Source: Desulfoferrobacter suflitae (GTDB lineage: Bacteria > Desulfobacterota > Syntrophobacteria > Syntrophobacterales > Syntrophobacteraceae). Taken from it: a DNA stretch of 64,000 bases. Location of the stretch: positions 1 through 64,000 of the forward strand of contig NZ_JAIBKA010000004.1 in the NCBI RefSeq assembly GCF_022603395.1, read 5' to 3'. Positions 43,995 to 51,888 of the stretch are shown one piece after another. The translations under genes were made by a program, and so were the position numbers. Position 1 is the stretch's first letter. Each line of letters starts with the position of its first letter. Under the pieces are notes generated by a model that saw nothing but the letters and a program-made list of their open reading frames with translations, searched no databases and was not told the origin of the DNA.

Positions 43995-44960
43995 ATGGGT
44001 TGTTTCAGATACTTGATGGCCGTTTTGCTGGTTTTGACCAGCGCAGCAACCGCGGTTGCCCAGGAGGAAAAAAAGGTTGTCATCGGCATCAGCCAGATCG
44101 TCGAGCATCCGGCGCTGGATGCGGCCCGCAAGGGTTTCATGGACAGCTTGAGCGAACATGGCTACGTGGAAGGGAACAATGTCGCCTACGACATTCAGAT
44201 AGCCCAGGGCAACATGGCGACCGCAAACAGTATTGCCAAAGCCCTGGTGGGTCAGCAGGTGGATTTGATCCACAGCATCGCCACACCCACTTCCCAGGCC
44301 TGTGTCAATGCGACCAAGACCATTCCCATCGTCATCTCGTCCGTCACTGATCCGGTGGGCGCGGGTTTGGTGAAGAGCCTCGAGCGTCCGGGCGGCAACG
44401 TTACCGGCACCACCGATCGCAGTCCGGTCGATCGGCAGTTGGATCTCATCCTGGAAATTGTGCCCACGGCCAAGCGCATAGGGTTCATGTACAATTCGGG
44501 TGAGGACAATTCCATTTCGTCTCTCCGGCAACTCCAGGAGGAAGCCGCCAAAAGGGGTATGGAAGTGGTGGAGGCGACCGTCAGCAATTCCAGTGGAGTG
44601 TACCTGGCTGCCAAGAGCCTGGCGGGAAAAGTGGACGTCATGCACATCCCGACCGACAATACGGTGGTATCAGCCTTCGAGTCGGTGGTGAAGGTCTGTG
44701 AAGAAAATAAGATTCCTCTGTTTGCTGCGGATATCGATTCGGTTCCGCGCGGTGCCGTTGGCGCATTGGCCATCGATTACTACCGTCTGGGCCGACAGAG
44801 CGGCGACATGGCCGCGCGCATTCTGCAGGGCGCCGATCCCGCCGACATGCCGGTAGAGACCTTGAAAGATCTCAAGCTCGTTATCAACCGGAACGCGGCC
44901 CAAAGGATGGGCGTTGCCATCCCTCAGGCCGTGGCAGAGCGGGCCGATAAGGTCCTCTAG
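43995..44960 (+). CDS. ABC transporter substrate-binding protein (TrpX/YtgA-like, BMP-type fold)
   Basis: 321 residues, exported: signal peptide ends near AATAVAQ (about 23). The mature protein matches the ABC_sub_bind family (KVVIGISQIVEHPALDAARKG, GVEGNNVAYD-like, NATKTIPIVISSVTDPVGAGLV, GGNVTGTTDRSPV) seen in streptococcal TrpX systems for amino-acid or related uptake. ATG 43995 has GCAGGAGG five bases upstream; the ATG at 43989 abuts the ribosome site. First of three genes with permease 44972 and ATPase 45903. Substrate not readable; tryptophan is only a family precedent. Confidence 0.88.
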   Translation: MGCFRYLMAVLLVLTSAATAVAQEEKKVVIGISQIVEHPALDAARKGFMDSLSEHGYVEGNNVAYDIQIAQGNMATANSIAKALVGQQVDLIHSIATPTSQACVNATKTIPIVISSVTDPVGAGLVKSLERPGGNVTGTTDRSPVDRQLDLILEIVPTAKRIGFMYNSGEDNSISSLRQLQEEAAKRGMEVVEATVSNSSGVYLAAKSLAGKVDVMHIPTDNTVVSAFESVVKVCEENKIPLFAADIDSVPRGAVGALAIDYYRLGRQSGDMAARILQGADPADMPVETLKDLKLVINRNAAQRMGVAIPQAVAERADKVL

Positions 44961-44971
44961 AGAAACCAACC

Positions 44972-45877
44972 ATGTCCCTTTATATCTTGGTAGGCGCTGT
45001 GGAGCAGGGACTGGTCTATGCTTTAATGGTTCTCGGCGTCTATCTGACTTTCCGCGTACTGGACTTCCCGGACCTCACCGTGGATGGTTCACTGCCGCTG
45101 GGCGCAGCCGTCAGTGGGGCGCTCATAGTGCGCGGCATGGACCCGTTTTTGAGCCTGTTGCTGGCCATGTGCGCAGGCGCAGCCGCCGGCTGCGTGACCG
45201 CCTTGCTGGCGACCAGGCTGCGTATCATGAGCCTGCTTGCCAGCATCATCACCATGACCGCCCTGTATTCCATCAACATACGAATCATGGGACGTCCCAA
45301 TTTAACGCTGCTCAACCAACCCACTGTGCTGGACGCGCTGTCGTTCATCGGTCTGCCTCGTTACCTGCTGACCCCACTGATTTTCTTGGGCATTATCATC
45401 GGCTGCAAAGTCCTGCTGGACCTGTTCCTGCACACCCAGCTGGGCACCGCGTTGCGCGCCACCGGCGACAACCCTCAGATGATACGCTCCCAGGGCGTCA
45501 ATACGGACATGATGGTGATACTCGGTGTCAGCCTGTCCAATGCCCTGGTGGCCCTCGCGGGGGGTCTGGTGGCGCAAAGCCAGGGATTTGCCGATGTCGG
45601 GATGGGGATTGGTACCATTGTGGCCGGTCTCGCCTCGGTGATCCTGGGAGAAAGTCTGGTTGGTGCTCAAACGGTGTTCCGCCAGACGCTCAACGCTATC
45701 TGCGGTTCACTGCTGTATCGCTTGACCATCGCCGTAGCACTTTCCTACCGGGTGGGCTTTCTGCGCCTGACGCCCAGCGATCTCAACCTGATAACGGCGG
45801 TTCTGGTGGTCATCTGTCTGACGGTTCCTCTGCTGCGGACCCGGCTGGTGATGTGGAAAAGAGCGCAGGGCGATTGA
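44972..45877 (+). CDS. ABC transporter permease (BPD_transp_2 type)
   Basis: 301 residues, about eight to nine TM helices, of the LivH-like membrane family: YLTFRVLDFPDLTVDGSLPLGAAV, GTALRATGDNPQMIRSQGVNTDMM and the GLASVILGESLVGAQTVFRQ loop for ATPase contact. It starts 11 bp after the substrate-binding gene. It forms the channel of the TrpXYZ-like importer. ATG 44972. Confidence 0.9.
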   Translation: MSLYILVGAVEQGLVYALMVLGVYLTFRVLDFPDLTVDGSLPLGAAVSGALIVRGMDPFLSLLLAMCAGAAAGCVTALLATRLRIMSLLASIITMTALYSINIRIMGRPNLTLLNQPTVLDALSFIGLPRYLLTPLIFLGIIIGCKVLLDLFLHTQLGTALRATGDNPQMIRSQGVNTDMMVILGVSLSNALVALAGGLVAQSQGFADVGMGIGTIVAGLASVILGESLVGAQTVFRQTLNAICGSLLYRLTIAVALSYRVGFLRLTPSDLNLITAVLVVICLTVPLLRTRLVMWKRAQGD

Positions 45878-45902
45878 CGTCGAGAATCTGCAGAGATTAT
45901 AA

Positions 45903-46697
45903 GTGCTTGAAATCAAGAAACTGAAGAAAATTTTTAATCGCGGCGGCATCAATCAAGTGACCGCCATTCACTCGCTGAGTGCTTTCATCCGCAACGGCGA
46001 TTTTGTTACCGTGATCGGCAGCAATGGGGCGGGCAAGTCCACTTTACTGAACCTCATAGCCGGTACCTATCTGCCGGATTCGGGCGAATTGCTGCTGGCC
46101 GGGGAAAATGCCACGCGCTGGCCGGAGCATCGACGCGCGGCCTATGTCGGTCGTGTTTTCCAGAATCCGTTGCTGGGCACCTGTGCCACCATGAGTGTGG
46201 AAGAAAATTTCGCGCTGGCAAGCCGGAGGGGTTTGCGGCCGGGATTCCGCTGGGGAGTGACCAACTCGCAGCGCGAGCTGTTTCGCGAAAAATTGAAGCT
46301 CCTTGGTCTGGGATTGGAATATCGGCTGAAAGACAAAGTCGGTCTGCTCTCGGGAGGGCAGCGCCAGTCCCTCACCCTGCTCATGGCCACCTTGCGACGT
46401 CCGCGTTTGCTGCTGCTCGATGAGCACACCGCCGCCCTGGATCCCAAAACCGCCGAACAGGTGTTGAACCTGACCCGGGAATTGATCCAGGAAATGGGGC
46501 TGACCGCTCTGATGGTCACGCATAACATGAAACATGCTCTGGAACTGGGCAATCGTCTCATCATGATGCATCAGGGAAGAGTCATCCTGGATGTGGATGG
46601 ACCGACCAAAGCTCATCTCACGATCCAGGACCTGCTCAACGAATTTTCCAAACTGAAAGGCCAGGACCTGACCGACGATAAGATGCTGCTCATTTAA
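45903..46697 (+). CDS. ABC transporter ATP-binding protein
   Basis: 264 residues; Walker A GSNGAGKST, signature LSGGQRQSLTLL, Walker B LLLLDEHTAALDP (His follows the catalytic Glu instead of the usual Pro), H-loop VTHNM. Start GTG 45903. Completes the importer with 43995 and 44972. No other domain. Cytoplasmic. Confidence 0.9.
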   Translation: MLEIKKLKKIFNRGGINQVTAIHSLSAFIRNGDFVTVIGSNGAGKSTLLNLIAGTYLPDSGELLLAGENATRWPEHRRAAYVGRVFQNPLLGTCATMSVEENFALASRRGLRPGFRWGVTNSQRELFREKLKLLGLGLEYRLKDKVGLLSGGQRQSLTLLMATLRRPRLLLLDEHTAALDPKTAEQVLNLTRELIQEMGLTALMVTHNMKHALELGNRLIMMHQGRVILDVDGPTKAHLTIQDLLNEFSKLKGQDLTDDKMLLI

Positions 46698-46739
46698 GGG
46701 GCGCGGCTGGCGCCAAGTTCATGCGCGGCGCGCCGGCCT

Positions 46740-47747
46740 CTACGCCGCTTCCGGGTCGGCCAACGGCTTGCGAGCTTGCACCAGGCTGTCCATGCCCTTG
46801 CCGGCCCTGGCTAAAGTGATCTGCTCGAAGCCGACCTCCCGCAGCGATTGTTCGATTTGCGAAAAGGTGTAGGTTGTTCCTCCGCGCGTCGCAACCAGCA
46901 TGTTGATGTCGAAAAGCGCCCCCGCAGGGGGTTGAGTGCGCGACTCATCCATCACGTAGTCGCGAATCAGGATGGTCCCGCCAGGCTCCAGGGCCCGCCA
47001 GACTTTGCGGTAAAGATTGATATTTTCTTCACTGTTGTTCTGGTGAATGATGGCCGAGAGCAGTGTCAGGTCGCATCCCGAGGGCAGTTCGTCCGTGTAA
47101 AAATCGCCGGCTACAAGTTGCACCCGGTCGAGCAGCCCTTCCTTCTCAATTCGCTCGCGGGCTATCGGGATGACCCGTTCCAGATCAAACAGCACAGCGT
47201 TCAATTGCGGATTTTTCCGTAGAAAAGCAACCGTGTACGTTCCCGAAGCGCCGCCCACATCGAGCAGGCGCCGAAAACGGCTAAGGTCATAGCTCCGGGC
47301 GATCTTTTCGGAAACTTCCCGGCCCACCACGTGCATGGCGCCGATGAAGGAAGTCCATTCCTCTTCATCCATCTGTATGCCGGGTTTGGTTTCCGGATCC
47401 ATGCCGATTTGCACAATGGATGTGAGCTTGCTCCAGAGATCCCAGAGGTGGTTGAAGTGCCTGATCATCGGCAGGATGGATTGCGGGTGCCGCTCCGAAT
47501 AAAGGCTTCCCTCGTCTGTCAGGCGGTACTGACCATCCTCTTTTTTCAGCAGATGGAAGCCCGCCAGGCAGTCCAAAACTCTGGTTGTGGCGCGTGCGTC
47601 CAAATCCAGTTGAGCAGCCAGTTTTGTCGCGGTGGTTGCAGCCCCATCCAGATGGGTGAAAAGATTGAGTTCGGCAGCCGTCAAAATGACTCGACTCTTC
47701 ATGAATGCTCTGGCGTCCGCCATCACCTGTTCTTGCTGTCCCGTCAT
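46740..47747 (-). CDS. SAM-dependent O-methyltransferase-like protein
   Basis: 335 residues. The N-terminal winged-helix dimerisation region (about 5-85: AAELNLFTHLDGAATTATKLAAQL) precedes a Rossmann methyltransferase with LLDVGGASGTYTVAFL as the SAM loop and HQNNSEENINLYRKVWRALEPGG downstream. The layout is that of plant/bacterial hydroxyneurosporene- or acetylserotonin-type O-methyltransferases. ATG 47747 follows AAAGGAA; an earlier in-frame ATG is weaker. Substrate unknown. No biosynthetic cluster surrounds it; it is convergent with the ABC importer. Confidence 0.85.
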   Translation of the reverse strand: MTGQQEQVMADARAFMKSRVILTAAELNLFTHLDGAATTATKLAAQLDLDARATTRVLDCLAGFHLLKKEDGQYRLTDEGSLYSERHPQSILPMIRHFNHLWDLWSKLTSIVQIGMDPETKPGIQMDEEEWTSFIGAMHVVGREVSEKIARSYDLSRFRRLLDVGGASGTYTVAFLRKNPQLNAVLFDLERVIPIARERIEKEGLLDRVQLVAGDFYTDELPSGCDLTLLSAIIHQNNSEENINLYRKVWRALEPGGTILIRDYVMDESRTQPPAGALFDINMLVATRGGTTYTFSQIEQSLREVGFEQITLARAGKGMDSLVQARKPLADPEAA

Positions 47748-47898
47748 TGGATTCCTTTCCCGCATGCGCACTACGCGCCATGCGTCAGATGATTAGACCC
47801 GTCAAGATTGATAGGTTGCCTTAGAACCACGGAGCTACACGTCTCAGCGCCACCACGCGATTGTTATTGAGCGCCACAGTTGTCCTCGCAGCAAAGCG

Positions 47899-48942
47899 TC
47901 ATTTGCCGGTTTGGAAACAAGCATAACACAGCAGTTTGATGGCGCTGCCGACCACATGCGGGTGCACCCGCGTTATGGTGCAACCGCAGTTCTCGCACGC
48001 CAGAGGATCGAGTGCCCGCGTCACCGGGTTCCAGATAAGGCGCAACGAGCGCTGGTATTTGCGGTAGCTCAGTTCGATGAAGACCTGCACCACATCAATG
48101 AGGAACCGCAAGGCGGCGCGCGCGGTGAGAGTTACCTGAACTTTGTATTTTTGTTCCAGATCAACGATCTTGCGCTCCATTTCGGCGGGCAGGTCGGCGA
48201 TTTTAGCTTTCCTTTCCGCCTGCTGCTGTTCGGTCAGGTGCGGGTGAGCCAGGCTCGACTGCATCTCGCTGCGCAGTGCTTCGTAGTATTCGCGGGTGCT
48301 TTTCACGTCGCGTCGGAGACGCCGCTCCATGCTTTTGAAAAAATCGGCCAGTTCCTTTTCGGCGGCCGATCTGGCCGTCAGCATAGCGGCCGAGAGCGCT
48401 GATTCGATCCGCACCGGGAAATGCGGAGGAACTTCTCCCGGCGCGAAAAAAAGCGTTTGAAAATCCTGCCACCTATCAGCCAGCCCGGGAATGAATGCGC
48501 CGTTCACTTCATTGATGCCTACCTCTATCAGACCTTCTTTGCGCTCGTCACTCATGGCCAGGTAGTGGCACACGAGGGACATATAGGTGCTGCGTGCCTC
48601 GGCGCGGTTGCTGATGCGCAACCGGCCGTCCAAAAAGACGATATCCTGGCCGATCAACTGTTCAAAGCCGGCTTTTTTCAGGTAGGGCACTTCGATTTGT
48701 GCATAAACCACGGGCACATCCCGGGTTGCCAGAGCGATCAGGCGGTCGAGCAATGGACTGCCGTAGATCAGCGGCGCCTGTTCATCGCCGAGCACCGCTT
48801 CTTCCGGAAGTTGCAGCTGTTTTTTCAGTTCCTGGGTGAGCAAAGCGATCACGCGGTCCGGCTTGACCTCCACGGCTGCACCCTGCCGTTCGAGGGTTTG
48901 TGCGGCAAAGGAGAGCAGTTCCTGGTCCGTGCCCTGGTTCAT
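47899..48942 (-). CDS. Zinc-ribbon protein coupled to Snf2 ATPase
   Basis: 347 residues; family not recognised. N-terminal and central regions are mixed alpha/beta, a long helical and probably coiled-coil segment spans about 185-265 (EKELADFFKSMERRLRRDVK, AERKAKIADLPAEMERKIVDL), and the end has CENCGCTITRV with LLCYACF: CX2C twice, a zinc ribbon. The start ATG overlaps the stop of the Snf2 gene by four bases (ATGA), a strong sign of stoichiometric co-production. It may recognise DNA, or clamp onto the ATPase. Function unknown. Confidence 0.8.
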   Translation of the reverse strand: MNQGTDQELLSFAAQTLERQGAAVEVKPDRVIALLTQELKKQLQLPEEAVLGDEQAPLIYGSPLLDRLIALATRDVPVVYAQIEVPYLKKAGFEQLIGQDIVFLDGRLRISNRAEARSTYMSLVCHYLAMSDERKEGLIEVGINEVNGAFIPGLADRWQDFQTLFFAPGEVPPHFPVRIESALSAAMLTARSAAEKELADFFKSMERRLRRDVKSTREYYEALRSEMQSSLAHPHLTEQQQAERKAKIADLPAEMERKIVDLEQKYKVQVTLTARAALRFLIDVVQVFIELSYRKYQRSLRLIWNPVTRALDPLACENCGCTITRVHPHVVGSAIKLLCYACFQTGK

Positions 48943-51269
48943 ATACCGAAGTCCTCCTGAAACAGCTTTTCATCCAATTCCTTGCTCTTGACATGGGCGC
49001 TTTGGGCGCGCTTCAATTTGGCTGCCAGGGCAGCGAACGCCTTCTGCTTTTCGGCTTCGTCGGGATGCTGCAGCCAAATCTCATAGACCATGTCGCTGAA
49101 TTCCTCCTCGCCGCGGATACGTCCGAGAATCATGTCAATTTCTCCCACCACCAGTTCAAACATGTTGATTTTGCGGTCCAGGACCTCGAGAATGTGGTCC
49201 TCGATGCTCCCGGCGGCGCAGAAGTTGTAAATGTGCACCTCTTTTTCCTGTCCGATCCGATGAATTCGGCCGATGCGCTGCTCGATGGCCATCGGATTCC
49301 AGGGCAGGTCGAAATTGATCATGGTCTGGCAGAACTGCAGATTGAAGCCTTCTCCCCCCGTACCCGTCGCCAGCAGCACCTGGCAGCCCTCTTCAAAAGC
49401 CTTGATGACGGACTGCTTCTGCCCCGTGCCCAAACTGCCGTGGAACACTACATGCTGAATTTTTTCTCTTTCCAGAATCTGCTGGAGGTGCTCCAGGGTT
49501 CCAATGTGATTGACGAATAGAATCTTTTGCTCGACCGAGGCGCGCAACAGTTCGACAACCTTCCGGGTCTTGTTGCCCGGCCCAATGGCTTTGCCGATCT
49601 CGACGAGTTCCTCGATTTGCCGGCCAGCTCCATTCCAACCGGCGGCCGTGGTATTGTCAATCATTTTGAGCGCCGCGGCATGGGACGATCCCGCTGTTTC
49701 CAGGAGTTTCCTCAGCCTGAGCTTGGACGCGCCCGTGGCACGAGGCGCCTGCTGGATGACCAATTGGCTGATTTTGCTGTAGAATAACTCTTCTGCCGGG
49801 GTGGGCGTGACGCGCACGGTATAGGCGTAGCGCGGGGGCAGTTGCAGTTGGGTGACCGAGCGCGTGTTGCGCACCATGACTTCCTTGAGCAGGGTTTTCA
49901 GCCTTTCGCGGTTTTGCGGGTCCGTCGGATTGCCGCGGGCGACATATTCTTCCTTGAAAGCCTTCACCGTCTTTAAATGTCCCGGGCGCAGCAGCGTGAC
50001 CAGATTGTAGAGCTCCTCGAGGCTGTTCTGGACGGGAGTTGCCGTCAGCATGAGTAGAAAGGTCTTTTGAATGGCATTGACCAGTTTCCAGTTGAGCGTC
50101 GTCCGATTCTTCAGATGGTGCGCCTCGTCGACGATCACCATGTCGTAGCTGCGCCGGGTGACCGAATCGAAATGCCGCTTGGTCTTCGCCGTGTGGATAG
50201 AGGCGATGATGAACGGTTGATTCCAGAAAGACTCCGCGTCCTGGCGGCAAAGGGGGTCGTTGGAAGAGATGAACTGGAGATCGAACTTGTTGGCCATCTC
50301 GTCCTGCCACTGGTTGACCAGAGAGCTTGGGGTGAGGATCAGGGTCGAGCGGACCAGACCTCGCATGACGTATTCTTTGACAATGAGACCGGCTTCGATG
50401 GTCTTGCCGAGCCCCACTTCATCCGCCAGGATGGCCCTGCCGCGGAAAGTCTTCATGACCTTGCGCGCGGTTTCCTGCTGGTACCAGAGCGACTGGACAT
50501 TGCGCAGGCCGGGCAGGCAAATGAGCTGGTCGTAGGAAGAGCGAAAGGACAGCCGGTAGCCGCTCAAAGCCAGTTGAAACTTGTGGTAGTCGGTTCTCTG
50601 CTGGTCTTGTATGGCCTGCGCCAGCAAGGCCTGGTCGAGCCGGAAGGCGATGTTCAGTTGCGGCAGGTTCTCTTCGCATGCGGTTTTCGGCTGGGCTGCC
50701 CTGTCCTGTTTCTGGGGCGGTTTGGAATCCTGCCGGGGCTGAGGCTGCTGCTGGTGATGGGCGGAGTCCAGGGCGGCTCTCATGGCTTCGGCCTGGAGCA
50801 TGCTCTCGGCATAGAGCATATATTTCTTTGCTTCCTTGATGTCCTTTTTGAACACGTAGCCGAGTGCTCTGCGGTCCCCCTCGATAATGCTCTGGAACAC
50901 GTCTCGAGCCAGCTCAAAATCTCTACGGCTCATGGCCATGTGCCCAAGAGCGAAGAAATTCTGCTTGTTGCTCAGCTGTTTCTGTTGCCAGGACTGTTGC
51001 AGCAGGGTGTAGAGGGCTTCTCGATCGTTCACTTGATCGGCGCAATAGATGGCCACTTCTCTGGCCCGGCTGTCCGCCGGAGTCAGCTTGAGCCGTTTGA
51101 TGGCACATTTCAGAGCCGTTGCATAATCTCTTTCATGATAGGCATCGACCATGTTCCAGTAGAAGTCATCGGCTTTTTCGGCTCTGACAGCGCGCTGCTC
51201 CGATTGGCGTTGGAGCTTTTTCTTTTCTTCGCGCTTTTTTTTCTTCTTCACTTTTCGATCAGTCGCCAT
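48939..51269 (-). CDS. Snf2/SWI2-family DNA-dependent ATPase with N-terminal TPR-like region
   Basis: 776 residues. Lys-rich start (1-20), TPR-like helices (about 35-170), Gln/Pro-rich linker (171-195), then Snf2 core: Walker A DEVGLGKT (283-290), DEAHHLKN (381-388), motif III LTATPVQN, and C-lobe motifs (GTGGEGFNLQFC, QRIGRIHRIGQ). No nuclease, methylase or bromodomain fused. RapA-like Snf2 enzymes recycle RNA polymerase; others occur in defence systems. The four-base overlap with the zinc-ribbon partner is distinctive. ATG 51269 has only a weak ribosome site. No phage or restriction genes nearby, so a housekeeping chromatin or transcription role is as likely as defence. Confidence 0.88.
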   Translation of the reverse strand: MATDRKVKKKKKREEKKKLQRQSEQRAVRAEKADDFYWNMVDAYHERDYATALKCAIKRLKLTPADSRAREVAIYCADQVNDREALYTLLQQSWQQKQLSNKQNFFALGHMAMSRRDFELARDVFQSIIEGDRRALGYVFKKDIKEAKKYMLYAESMLQAEAMRAALDSAHHQQQPQPRQDSKPPQKQDRAAQPKTACEENLPQLNIAFRLDQALLAQAIQDQQRTDYHKFQLALSGYRLSFRSSYDQLICLPGLRNVQSLWYQQETARKVMKTFRGRAILADEVGLGKTIEAGLIVKEYVMRGLVRSTLILTPSSLVNQWQDEMANKFDLQFISSNDPLCRQDAESFWNQPFIIASIHTAKTKRHFDSVTRRSYDMVIVDEAHHLKNRTTLNWKLVNAIQKTFLLMLTATPVQNSLEELYNLVTLLRPGHLKTVKAFKEEYVARGNPTDPQNRERLKTLLKEVMVRNTRSVTQLQLPPRYAYTVRVTPTPAEELFYSKISQLVIQQAPRATGASKLRLRKLLETAGSSHAAALKMIDNTTAAGWNGAGRQIEELVEIGKAIGPGNKTRKVVELLRASVEQKILFVNHIGTLEHLQQILEREKIQHVVFHGSLGTGQKQSVIKAFEEGCQVLLATGTGGEGFNLQFCQTMINFDLPWNPMAIEQRIGRIHRIGQEKEVHIYNFCAAGSIEDHILEVLDRKINMFELVVGEIDMILGRIRGEEEFSDMVYEIWLQHPDEAEKQKAFAALAAKLKRAQSAHVKSKELDEKLFQEDFGI

Positions 51270-51888
51270 GATTGATCTCTACCCGTTCAGCATGTCAACT
51301 TATGCGCCATGAGCCGGCAAGGCACCTCAGTGCCCTTGTGCCTGTGTGAATCCAATGCATGACCGCAGCCACCGTGACCAATCCCATCACCAACCCCTGG
51401 CAGGAATGTGACGTTTTATCCTGTACCCGCACGACGTCACGCCGACAGCATGCAGAAGCCGGCAAAAATACTGCATTGCGGCGTTAACCCGAAGAGTATG
51501 ACAGCGTGCTGCCGGGCAAATTGAGAGTGTTTGTACATACCATGCATTGATATTCTCATCAACAACGGCGAGGTCCTCAACAGCAATTCTCATTTTGGAC
51601 TCTGATGGTCTGCAGGGGTGGGTGGAGACGCAGTCTTTTCGCGCCGCAGCCCACCCAAAGCTTCCTCCAGCCGCCGCAATTCGGCCACTTCATTGTGTGT
51701 CGCCGGGCGAGGATGGGAGATTCCTTGCCCCCGCTCGAGGGCGGACAGTTCCACACCACCGGCCCTGCGGCGGGCTGGCGCACCCCCTCTCCCCTGCGGG
51801 GGGAGAGGGAGTTTGCGGACAAGCTCCGAGCAGTTTTGGAGAGAGGGGGAAAAACGGGGGAATGGGGCCCTGGTTCGGGTTAGGCCGC
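51270..51888. other. Intergenic gap with large CTCTCCC-type repeat
   Basis: 619 bp between Snf2 and the molybdopterin enzyme. The left third is plain. From about 51700 to 51850 there is a GAGGGCGGACAG / CCCCCTCTCCCCTGCGGGGG / GAGAGGGAGTTTGCGGACAAGCTC hairpin of the CTCTCCC family. No supported gene or promoter seen. Confidence 0.5.
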
